Origin: Bacteriovorax sp.
Lineage (GTDB): Bacteria; Bdellovibrionota; Bacteriovoracia; Bacteriovoracales; Bacteriovoracaceae
Reading direction: 5' to 3'
DNA: 5,458 nt
NCBI GenBank assembly: GCA_030654205.1
Contig: JAURXW010000403.1
Coordinates: 1 to 5,458, forward strand
The position numbers were made by a program, and so were the translations under genes. How positions within the stretch are numbered: the first letter of the stretch is position 1; the number at the start of each line of letters is the position of its first letter. The notes under the pieces were generated by a model. That model was not told the DNA's origin. It did no database searches and saw only the letters and a list, made by a program, of their open reading frames with translations. Positions 1 to 5,458 of this stretch are shown here, in pieces.

Positions 1-473
1 CATTTTTTTTAAAGAAAAGAAAAGAGGGAGTACTCCCGATTACACATATTGGTATGACAAGATTTAATATCACGCTTGAAGAAGGCGTTGATATGGTACT
101 TCATGCAATCGATAATGCGTGGGGAGGGGAGTTGTTTGTTCCGAAAATTCCATCGTATAGAATAACCGATGTAGCGAAAGCAATAGCTCCAAACTGCAAG
201 CAAGAAGTTGTAGGGATTAGACCTGGTGAGAAATTGCATGAGGAAATGATTACTGAAACTGACTCCTTATGTACTTATGATTGTGGAAAATATTATGTCA
301 TAGCTCCATCTGTACCTCGTTGGGATATGTCAGCATGGCAGACTAAGTTTAATGCTAAAATTGTCGAAGAAGGATTTAGATACAACTCGGGTACTAATAC
401 TGAATGGTTAACACCTGAAGATATCAGAGTTCAGATTAAAAAACATGTCGATTCAACATTTGAGGTTGAGTAG
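1..473 (+). CDS. pseB: UDP-N-acetylglucosamine 4,6-dehydratase (inverting), PseB, C-terminal part
   Basis: The 5' end is cut by the window edge. About 156 residues are visible, roughly the C-terminal half of a protein family usually about 330-345 residues long. PseB is a cytoplasmic, NADP-dependent short-chain dehydrogenase/reductase-fold enzyme. It converts UDP-GlcNAc to UDP-2-acetamido-2,6-dideoxy-beta-L-arabino-hexos-4-ulose, the first committed step to pseudaminic acid. The visible part has the family's substrate-binding landmarks: LPIT followed by MTRFNITLEEGV (from about base 33), then FVPKIPSYRITDVA, then the signature GIRPGEKLHEEMI at bases 213-251. The Rossmann domain and the catalytic Thr/Asp/Lys and Tyr/Lys residues lie outside the window, so activity cannot be judged. 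The TAG stop (471-473) directly abuts the pseC start, and this pairing strongly supports the call. Alternatives are other FlaA1/CapD-like short dehydratases, which are less likely next to pseC. Confidence 0.93.
   Translation, partial: FFLKKRKEGVLPITHIGMTRFNITLEEGVDMVLHAIDNAWGGELFVPKIPSYRITDVAKAIAPNCKQEVVGIRPGEKLHEEMITETDSLCTYDCGKYYVIAPSVPRWDMSAWQTKFNAKIVEEGFRYNSGTNTEWLTPEDIRVQIKKHVDSTFEVE
462..465 (+). promoter_or_regulatory. Ribosome binding site for pseC inside the end of pseB
   Basis: GAGG lies 8 bases upstream of the GTG at 474 and within the last codons of pseB. It supports GTG 474 as the start. No ATG occurs nearby in this frame, and conserved PseC sequence (KIPYGKQHI) begins at the second residue. 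Stop and start codons are contiguous, so translation is probably coupled. Confidence 0.6.
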
Positions 474-1634
474 GTGAAAATTCCTTATGGAAAACAACAT
501 ATTACTGAAGAAGATATTGAAGCAGTAGTTAAAACTCTCAAGTCTGATTTTCTTACACAAGGGCCAGCGGTAAGTGATTTTGAAGAAGCGTTTTCCAAAG
601 TCGTAGGTAGTAAATATGCAGTGGCATTCAATAATGCGACTGCAGCACTTCATCTTTCTTATAAAATACTTAATAGAGATTCTTTAAAAAAAGTTTTTGT
701 AACACCTATAACTTTTGCGTCTTCAAGTAATTGTGTTCTGTTTGAAAATGGGATTGTTGAGTTTGTTGATATCGATCCTTTAACTTATAATATCGATATC
801 AATTTAATGGAGGAGAAATTAAGAAAAAATCCAACTGATTATCAAGGGATGATCATTGTAGATTTTGCAGGTCTTCCACTTAACACTGAAGCTTTCCGCA
901 AACTTGCAGATAAATATAATCTTTGGATTATTGAAGATGCATGTCATGCAATTGGTGGTTCTTATAGAAATTCAAAAAATGAAATTATTAAATGCGGATC
1001 GGGGATCTATAGCGATCTGACTGTTTTTTCGTTTCATCCTGTGAAGCATGTGGCGACAGGTGAAGGTGGGATGGTTACTACGAATAACGAAGAAGTTTAT
1101 AGGCACCTAATGAATCTTCGCTCACATGGAATTCAACGAGATGAAAAGCTGTTTTTAGAGGCTTCTCACGGTGGTTGGTATCATGAAATGCAAGAGCTTG
1201 GGTATAATTACCGAATGCCTGATATTAATGCTTCTTTGGGAAGTTCGCAAATCAAACGAATAAATTCTAATATTGAAAAGAGAAGTTCAATAGCGATGAA
1301 ATATAAAGATAGTTTTAAAAATTTACCCATTACATTTCAAAAATATAATGAGGAAAATGTATTTAATGCTTACCATTTATTTGTAATTGAAACAGATAAC
1401 CGAAAGATTTTATATGAATTCTTAAAAGAGCGTAGTGTTTATACTCAGGTACATTACTTACCAGTTTATTGGCACCCCTATTATCAGAGTATCGGTTTTA
1501 AAAAAGGACTGTGTCCTGTTGCTGAAAATTATTATACGAAGTGCCTAAGTATTCCGATGTTTCACTCAATGACGGACCTTGAACAGGGCTACGTTGTCGA
1601 TACGATTAAGGATTTTTTTAGCTCATTTTTATAA
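474..1634 (+). CDS. pseC: UDP-4-amino-4,6-dideoxy-N-acetyl-beta-L-altrosamine transaminase PseC
   Basis: This 386-residue fold-type I PLP aminotransferase of the DegT/DnrJ/EryC1/StrS family has normal PseC length. It takes the 4-keto sugar made by PseB and, usually with L-glutamate as amino donor, forms UDP-4-amino-4,6-dideoxy-beta-L-AltNAc in the cytoplasm. The N-terminus (IPYGKQHITEEDIEAV, then SDFLTQGP at 24-31) is typical of PseC. FNNATAALHL (52-61) is the phosphate-binding region, Asp155 in IIEDACHAIGG pairs with the PLP pyridine nitrogen, and Lys191 in FSFHPVKHVATGEGG (185-199) is the expected Schiff-base lysine. LGYNYRMPDINASLG (242-256) and QVHYLPVYWHPYY (325-337) are further family blocks. 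All key residues are present and there is no sign of decay. The start is GTG, directly after the pseB stop. Close homologues in other amino-sugar pathways exist, but adjacency to pseB makes PseC the best call. Confidence 0.95.
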   Translation: MKIPYGKQHITEEDIEAVVKTLKSDFLTQGPAVSDFEEAFSKVVGSKYAVAFNNATAALHLSYKILNRDSLKKVFVTPITFASSSNCVLFENGIVEFVDIDPLTYNIDINLMEEKLRKNPTDYQGMIIVDFAGLPLNTEAFRKLADKYNLWIIEDACHAIGGSYRNSKNEIIKCGSGIYSDLTVFSFHPVKHVATGEGGMVTTNNEEVYRHLMNLRSHGIQRDEKLFLEASHGGWYHEMQELGYNYRMPDINASLGSSQIKRINSNIEKRSSIAMKYKDSFKNLPITFQKYNEENVFNAYHLFVIETDNRKILYEFLKERSVYTQVHYLPVYWHPYYQSIGFKKGLCPVAENYYTKCLSIPMFHSMTDLEQGYVVDTIKDFFSSFL

Positions 1635-1666
1635 GATAATTGCAAATGGAATAGTGGCAACCTTTT

Positions 1667-1681
1667 CTGTAGTTTTTACAG
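1667..1681 (+). terminator. Small hairpin, possible weak attenuator or terminator after pseC
   Basis: CTGTA (1667-1671) and TACAG (1677-1681) form a perfect 5-bp inverted repeat around a 5-base loop. Downstream comes GTTTTGTTG, an interrupted T run. The stem is short and AT-rich, and the U tract is poor, so full termination is unlikely. It could lower read-through or define the end of a processed pseBC transcript, or it could be chance. Confidence 0.2.
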
Positions 1682-1719
1682 GTTTTGTTGTATCGTTATT
1701 TCGAATAAATTTAAACTTT

Positions 1720-1724
1720 AGAGG
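1720..1724 (+). promoter_or_regulatory. Ribosome binding site for the second aminotransferase
   Basis: AGAGG ends 5 bases before the ATG at 1730. This is a good Shine-Dalgarno match and fixes the start. The protein that follows begins MSKLAIRGGKKL, matching the usual N-terminus of the StsC/AHBA-synthase-like branch of this aminotransferase family. Confidence 0.6.
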
Positions 1725-1729
1725 TATTA

Positions 1730-3040
1730 ATGTCGAAATTAGCAATCCGTGGTGGCAAGAAATTAAGAGATAATTTGTTTCCTGGTTATATTGTTATGGG
1801 AGAGGAAGAAGCGCAAGCTGCATATGACGTAGTTAAGTCTGGAGTACTTTCTAAGTTTTTGGGATGCTGGGATCCCGATTTTTTTGGCGGTCCTCAAATC
1901 CAGGCCTTTGAAAATGAGTGTAAAGAGTATTTTGGAGTCAAGCATGCAATTACGGTAAATTCTAACTCAAGTGGACTTATTTGTGCATTGGGTGCATTGG
2001 GAATTGGCCCAGGAGACGAAGTCATTGTTAGTCCATTTTCAATGACTATTTCAGCATCATCACCTCTATTCTATGGAGCAGTTCCAGTATTTGCAGACAT
2101 TGAGGAAGATTATTTTTGCTTATCAGCAGCGGCAGTAGAAAAAAAAATTACAAGCAGAACAAAGGCTATTTTGGCAGTTGATTTTTTCGGGCAGCCATAT
2201 GACGTTGATGGGCTAAATGCTTTATCGAAAAAATACAATATTCCTATCATTGAAGATAATGCTCAAGGTCCACTCGCTACTTTTAAAAATAAATATGCTG
2301 GAACGTTGGGAACAATTGGAGTATTTTCTTTAAATTATCATAAGCATATTCATACAGGGGAAGGGGGCATCATTGTTACTAATGATGATGATCTTGCAAC
2401 TCGTTGTCAGTTAATTCGTAATCATGCAGAGGCTGTTGTTGATCCGATGGGGTATAAGGGAAGTCCTGTAAATTTAATTGGATTTAATTTTAGAATGACT
2501 GAAGTTGAGGCGGCCATTGGTAGGTGCCAGCTAAAAAAACTAAAGGACCTGGTTTTAATAAGAAGAGAAAATGTACAATTTTTAGAGCAACAACTAAAGG
2601 GAATAGATTATCTTATTATGCCGAAGGTAAGAGAAAATTGCACTCATTCATATTACGGGCATGCGATAAGGTTTAAAGAAGAAATTGCACTAATTAACAG
2701 AAAAACTTTTGTTGATGCAGTGATTGCAGAATTGCCTGCTACAGAACTCAGAGAAACGGAAGGTGTTCTAATGGGAGTTGGTGGAGTTAAGCCACTTTAC
2801 CTTCAAAGTCTTTATCAAAACAGAACAGGAATAGGTCGACTAGGGTATCCATTTAACGATCCCAATAATAAAAGCGAGATGAATTATCAAAAAGGTATTT
2901 GTCCAGTTGTCGAAAAGCTTCATTTTCAAGAGCTGTTTATTCATGAGCTAATGCGACCAGGAATGTCAAAACAAGACCTCACCGACGTTGCGAATGCATT
3001 TCATAAGGTGGCGGAGAATATAAATGACCTTAGAGAGTAA
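1730..3040 (+). CDS. DegT/DnrJ/EryC1/StrS family PLP-dependent sugar aminotransferase (not PseC)
   Basis: This 436-residue protein is about 50 residues longer than PseC upstream. It is a cytosolic fold-type I PLP enzyme expected to aminate a keto sugar or keto cyclitol, normally as its nucleotide-linked form; the real substrate cannot be read from sequence. LAIRGGKKL (4-12) and VVKSGVL resemble the N-terminus of the long branch that includes StsC-like and AHBA-synthase-like proteins. SNSSGLICAL (79-88) is the cofactor phosphate region, Asp176 in IIEDNAQG contacts PLP, and Lys205 in SLNYHKHIHTGEGG (200-213) is the expected Schiff-base lysine. GFNFRMTEVEAAIG (251-264) is another family block. 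The extra length lies mainly in a C-terminal segment (about 340-410) rich in Gly, Tyr and Pro that probably shapes the substrate pocket. The 3' end overlaps the next gene by 17 bases. It is intact, and its presence just after pseC is unusual for a standard pseudaminic acid operon. Confidence 0.9.
   Translation: MSKLAIRGGKKLRDNLFPGYIVMGEEEAQAAYDVVKSGVLSKFLGCWDPDFFGGPQIQAFENECKEYFGVKHAITVNSNSSGLICALGALGIGPGDEVIVSPFSMTISASSPLFYGAVPVFADIEEDYFCLSAAAVEKKITSRTKAILAVDFFGQPYDVDGLNALSKKYNIPIIEDNAQGPLATFKNKYAGTLGTIGVFSLNYHKHIHTGEGGIIVTNDDDLATRCQLIRNHAEAVVDPMGYKGSPVNLIGFNFRMTEVEAAIGRCQLKKLKDLVLIRRENVQFLEQQLKGIDYLIMPKVRENCTHSYYGHAIRFKEEIALINRKTFVDAVIAELPATELRETEGVLMGVGGVKPLYLQSLYQNRTGIGRLGYPFNDPNNKSEMNYQKGICPVVEKLHFQELFIHELMRPGMSKQDLTDVANAFHKVAENINDLRE
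3013..3016 (+). promoter_or_regulatory. Ribosome binding site for the 314-residue protein, inside the upstream gene
   Basis: GGAG lies 7 bases before ATG 3024, within the coding end of the aminotransferase gene. It supports the ATG at 3024 and a 17-base overlap of the two reading frames, which suggests coupled translation. Confidence 0.6.
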
Positions 3041-3968
3041 AACTCTTATTGTCGCACACGATGCAGGCGGAGCCGAGGTTCTGAGTGCCTGGGTGAAGAG
3101 AAATATCGATGATACTTTTATTTTTCATCTGAACGGGCCAGCAAAGAAAATTTTTTTAAAGAAACTTCCGATTATTAAAGAATGTTCAGAAGATGAAATG
3201 TGGCGGATGATAGATAGTGGGCAAATTCAATTAGCCTTTACCGCAAGTAGCTTTATAAGCGTGGAAAAGGCAGTAATTACAACATGTCTAGAAAAAAAGA
3301 TTAAAGTCATTACACTACTTGATCACTGGGTTCACTTGAGAGAGCGCTTTGGGTTTCCAGATCCAGAGTGGAGCTCTATGGTATCTGATGAGGTATGGTG
3401 TGGTGATGAACATGTGTTTCAGCTTTGCAAAGATCTAAAGTTTCCTGTCGAAAAATTAAAAATAGTTAATAATTGTTATTGGGATGAAATTAAAGAAGAG
3501 GCAACTCAAATCAATATTCCGTGTAATCAAAACGGCATTTTGTATATAGCAGAGCCAGTTCGAGAACACTCCGAAGCTATTCACGGTGATAAAAATTATT
3601 TGGGTTATGACGAATATAGTTGTTTAGAATATTTTTTTGATTTGATGACAAAGCTCGGTAATGAAAAATTTGACATTACAATTCGACCACACCCCAGTGA
3701 AGAAGTAGATAAATATTTTTATCTTTTTAAAAAGCATCCTGAATTTGCACAATTAAAAATTGAGCTAAAAAGAACATTAATAGAAGATTGTCTCTCTAAT
3801 AGAGTTGTCGTAGGAGCAGATACAATGGGACTTGTTATTGGAATAATACTGGGAAAGTTGGTTTTTACTACAATTCCACCGGAGGGAAAAAAATCGAATT
3901 TACCTTTCTCTCAAATTTTACCATTAACAGAGTTTAACGTTAAATACTGTATTGATGATCGTGAATAA
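3024..3968 (+). CDS. Uncharacterised protein, possible GT-B-fold glycosyltransferase or nucleotide-sugar hydrolase
   Basis: I do not recognise a named family for this 314-residue protein. It has no signal peptide or clear membrane span and should be cytoplasmic. What can be seen resembles a two-domain GT-B layout. The N-terminal half starts with a beta-strand and glycine turn (LIVAHDAGGAEVLSAW, 8-23), followed by alternating strands and helices with LLDHWVHLRERF at 98-109. The C-terminal half begins near YIAEPVREH (174-182), has IRPHPSEE (220-227) and ends with VGADTMGLVIGIILGK (263-278). An RPHP motif and a late 'small residue, Ser/Thr-rich, then aliphatic helix' segment are common in capsule and teichoic-acid transferases and in UDP-GlcNAc 2-epimerase-like proteins. 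PseG, also GT-B-like, is expected in such operons, but its usual N-terminal Arg/Asp/Ser and GxGHxxR motif is not visible here. A sugar-pathway role is inferred from its overlapping neighbours on both sides. Confidence 0.8.
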   Translation: MTLESKTLIVAHDAGGAEVLSAWVKRNIDDTFIFHLNGPAKKIFLKKLPIIKECSEDEMWRMIDSGQIQLAFTASSFISVEKAVITTCLEKKIKVITLLDHWVHLRERFGFPDPEWSSMVSDEVWCGDEHVFQLCKDLKFPVEKLKIVNNCYWDEIKEEATQINIPCNQNGILYIAEPVREHSEAIHGDKNYLGYDEYSCLEYFFDLMTKLGNEKFDITIRPHPSEEVDKYFYLFKKHPEFAQLKIELKRTLIEDCLSNRVVVGADTMGLVIGIILGKLVFTTIPPEGKKSNLPFSQILPLTEFNVKYCIDDRE

Positions 3969-4845
3969 AGACTTAATAAAAAAAATAATTATTGGTTCTG
4001 CTCAATTTGGAATGAAGTACGGCATTTCAAACGCCAAAGGCAAATTAACTGAATCAGAAATTTTTCAGATACTCGATAAGGCAAAAACTTATGGAGTGGC
4101 CAATATCGATACTGCTCCAACATATGGGAATGCAGAGGACGTGTTGCATAATTATCCGAATCTTTCTAGTTTTAATTTAATAACAAAACTTTCTCCACTT
4201 AACAAAAATAATAAATCAATAATGGAGATAGAAGATTTAAATAATAAACTTAAAATATCTGTTCAAAAGTTAAGCCAGGCTAAAAGCATAAAAGTGCTAA
4301 TTCATAGAGTCGAAGATATTTTAGATGATGTGAACAATTCTTATATTATGAACGTTTTAAACTTACAGCGTGTATCTGGGATTAAAATAGGAGTGTCAAT
4401 TTATGATGAAAATCAATTAAATTTAATTCTTGAAAAATTTACTCCCGATCTAGTTCAGTTACCGATGAATATTTTCGACCAACGCATTTTAAAAAATGGC
4501 GTATTAGAAAGAATGCAAAAATTAGGCATAGAGGTACATGTCAGATCTTGCTTTTTACAAGGTCTTGTTTTTTTAGATCCCGTTACACTTCCTATATATT
4601 TTAATCCGATCAAGGATCACTTACATAAATTTCATGAGTATGTGAAAGATTTGGGAATTTCACCTCTTGATCTTGCCCTCTCTTTTATCTTTTCAAACGA
4701 AAATATAAATAACGTGGTAATAGGGGTCACAAGCGTTCAAGAGCTTGAGGAGATCGTTAATTTTAAATTTATAGACAATTTTAGTTATGATGAATGGGCC
4801 ATTGATGATGAAAAATTTGTTAATCCAGCCTTGTGGACAAAGTGA
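3955..4845 (+). CDS. Aldo/keto reductase family oxidoreductase
   Basis: This 296-residue NAD(P)H-dependent TIM-barrel oxidoreductase has typical family length. The first strand IIIGSAQFGMKYG (11-23) is the usual N-terminal hairpin and barrel entry. The catalytic tetrad appears complete, numbering from ATG 3955: Asp52 and Tyr57 in NIDTAPTYG, Lys78 in LITKLS, and His117 in VLIHRVED. The C-terminal VVIGVTSVQELEEIV (254-268) corresponds to the conserved cofactor phosphate-binding segment. It probably reduces a carbonyl on a sugar intermediate, but the substrate is unknown; the core pseudaminic acid pathway needs no such enzyme. Start choice is uncertain: TTG 3952, ATG 3955 and GTG 3961 are all in frame and there is no good Shine-Dalgarno sequence. 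I chose the ATG, which overlaps the upstream gene by 14 bases, so translation probably depends on coupling. The gene is intact and followed after 6 bases by the cytidylyltransferase gene. Confidence 0.92.
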   Translation: MIVNKDLIKKIIIGSAQFGMKYGISNAKGKLTESEIFQILDKAKTYGVANIDTAPTYGNAEDVLHNYPNLSSFNLITKLSPLNKNNKSIMEIEDLNNKLKISVQKLSQAKSIKVLIHRVEDILDDVNNSYIMNVLNLQRVSGIKIGVSIYDENQLNLILEKFTPDLVQLPMNIFDQRILKNGVLERMQKLGIEVHVRSCFLQGLVFLDPVTLPIYFNPIKDHLHKFHEYVKDLGISPLDLALSFIFSNENINNVVIGVTSVQELEEIVNFKFIDNFSYDEWAIDDEKFVNPALWTK

Positions 4846-4851
4846 GATAGA

Positions 4852-5458
4852 ATGAAAAAAATTGTAACGATTGAAGCAAGAATGACCTCTACCAGACTGC
4901 CTGGAAAAGTACTGATGCCCTTATTGGGAAAACCTGTACTTGAAAGAATGGTGGAAAGAATTAAAAGAGCTAAAAAAATTGATGGGATCGTGGTTGCAAC
5001 GACGATAAATGATGCTGATGACTTAATTGTTGATTTATGTAATCGCTTAAATGTTTCTGTTTTTCGCGGCAGCGAGTATGATGTATTAGGCAGAGTCCTA
5101 GGAGCGGCAGAAGCTCTGGCAGCAGACATTATTATTGAATTAACTGGTGACTGTCCATTGATTGATCCAAGTCACATAGACGAAATGATTGATTATTACT
5201 TAGAGGGTCAATATGATTATGCAAGTAATAGATTAGAGCTTGGACTGCCTGATGGTTTTGATGTGCAAGTATTTTCTTGCGAAAATTTAAAAAAGATTTC
5301 CCACTTAACAAATGATCCTATTGATCGAGTTCATGTTTCATGCTTTTTTTACAATAATCCACAATTGTTTAAAATAGGAAAGAAAAAAATTAGTGTAAAT
5401 GATTTGTCTTATTTTCCAGAGCTGGCTGTTACGCTTGATGAGCAAGAAGATTACGAAT
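4852..5458 (+). CDS. SpsF-type acylneuraminate/KDO-like cytidylyltransferase, N-terminal part
   Basis: The gene runs off the right edge; 202 residues are visible of a family usually about 240-250 long. It belongs to the group named after Bacillus SpsF, GT-A-fold nucleotidyltransferases related to CMP-KDO and CMP-sialate synthetases, and probably transfers CMP from CTP to an acidic sugar. The nucleotide-binding loop is ARMTSTRLPGKVL (9-21). Further landmarks are FRGSEYDVLGR (71-81), ELTGDCPLIDP (96-106) with Asp100 as the likely metal ligand, LPDGFDVQVFS (132-142) and VTLDEQEDYE (193-202), a block usually near the active site. The ATG at 4852 follows the aldo/keto reductase stop by 6 bases, with a weak GAGA-type ribosome site just upstream. 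The sugar substrate is inferred from the pse context: pseudaminic acid or a derivative. It differs from the classical PseF/NeuA type, whose N-terminus reads like ARxGSKRIPxKN, so I do not assign pseF. Confidence 0.92.
   Translation, partial: MKKIVTIEARMTSTRLPGKVLMPLLGKPVLERMVERIKRAKKIDGIVVATTINDADDLIVDLCNRLNVSVFRGSEYDVLGRVLGAAEALAADIIIELTGDCPLIDPSHIDEMIDYYLEGQYDYASNRLELGLPDGFDVQVFSCENLKKISHLTNDPIDRVHVSCFFYNNPQLFKIGKKKISVNDLSYFPELAVTLDEQEDYE

Larger units (their letters stand above)
1635..1729 (+). other. 95-bp AT-rich intergenic gap inside the operon
   Basis: This is the only non-coding stretch longer than 6 bases in the window. It separates the pseB-pseC pair from the downstream four-gene block. 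It contains a small hairpin (described separately) and, after it, T-rich then A/T-rich sequence. TTGTTG at 1685-1690 and TAAATT at 1707-1712, 16 bases apart, could be a poor -35/-10 pair. The match to consensus is weak in such AT-rich DNA, so I do not call a promoter. No convincing small ORF, riboswitch or tRNA is seen. Confidence 0.5.

Noticed and set aside
9..239. Short - strand reading frame opposite pseB, and similar ones at 453-653 and 1763-1945
   Set aside because: All are antisense to well-supported coding sequence, have no ribosome sites and encode low-complexity products.
768..800. 9-bp inverted repeat GATATCGAT / ATCGATATC with a 15-base loop inside pseC
   Set aside because: It lies in codons for the conserved VDIDP...NIDIN stretch and is explained by repeated Asp-Ile codons. 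There is no sign of a regulatory role.
1579..1773. 64-residue + strand reading frame with a hydrophobic stretch spanning the end of pseC and the gap
   Set aside because: It starts with TTG inside pseC, has no ribosome site and overlaps both flanking genes. Its hydrophobicity comes from T-rich spacer sequence.
3286..3302. Homopolymer A run (also A7 followed by T5 near 685-700) as possible phase-variation tracts
   Set aside because: The runs are short, encode Lys-rich sequence in AT-rich genes and leave the frames intact. Runs of this length are expected by chance at this base composition.
4785..5129. 114-residue reading frame on the - strand
   Set aside because: It is antisense to the cytidylyltransferase gene, whose + strand product has clear family motifs. 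The Ser/Thr-rich antisense product resembles nothing.

Overview
The window is a stretch of AT-rich bacterial DNA in which every recognisable gene lies on the + strand and is tightly packed. It is a fragment of a nucleotide-sugar or nonulosonic-acid (sialic-acid-like) biosynthesis operon of the kind that supplies sugars for flagellin glycosylation, LPS O-antigen or capsule. The pseB-pseC pair at the left edge is typical of Gram-negative bacteria that make pseudaminic acid. The sequence alone does not fix the species. An AT-rich proteobacterium, or a Bdellovibrionota- or Leptospira-like organism, would fit, but this is a guess.

Layout. Bases 1-473 are the C-terminal half of PseB, a UDP-GlcNAc 4,6-dehydratase/5-epimerase. 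Its stop codon is followed directly by the GTG start of pseC (474-1634), a PLP-dependent 4-aminotransferase. A 95-bp gap (1635-1729) is the only real intergenic space. Next come a second, clearly different DegT/DnrJ/EryC1/StrS-family aminotransferase (1730-3040), a 314-residue protein of no family I can name that has glycosyltransferase-B-like features (3024-3968), a complete aldo/keto reductase (3955-4845) and the first 202 residues of an SpsF-type cytidylyltransferase (4852 to the right edge). The last four genes overlap or sit 6 bp apart, so they look translationally coupled.

How the genes may work together. PseB and PseC should convert UDP-GlcNAc to UDP-4-amino-4,6-dideoxy-beta-L-AltNAc, the first two steps towards pseudaminic acid. 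The SpsF-type enzyme probably activates a final acidic sugar with CTP. Between them, where a textbook pse operon carries PseF, PseG, PseH and PseI, the window has an extra aminotransferase, an uncharacterised protein and an aldo/keto reductase. PseG, PseH and PseI homologues are not visible and may lie to the right. The combination suggests either a modified nonulosonic acid or a second amino-sugar branch inserted into the pse operon. This is the most interesting point in the window, but it is an inference from gene content. No RNA genes, mobile elements, CRISPR arrays or long repeats were seen.
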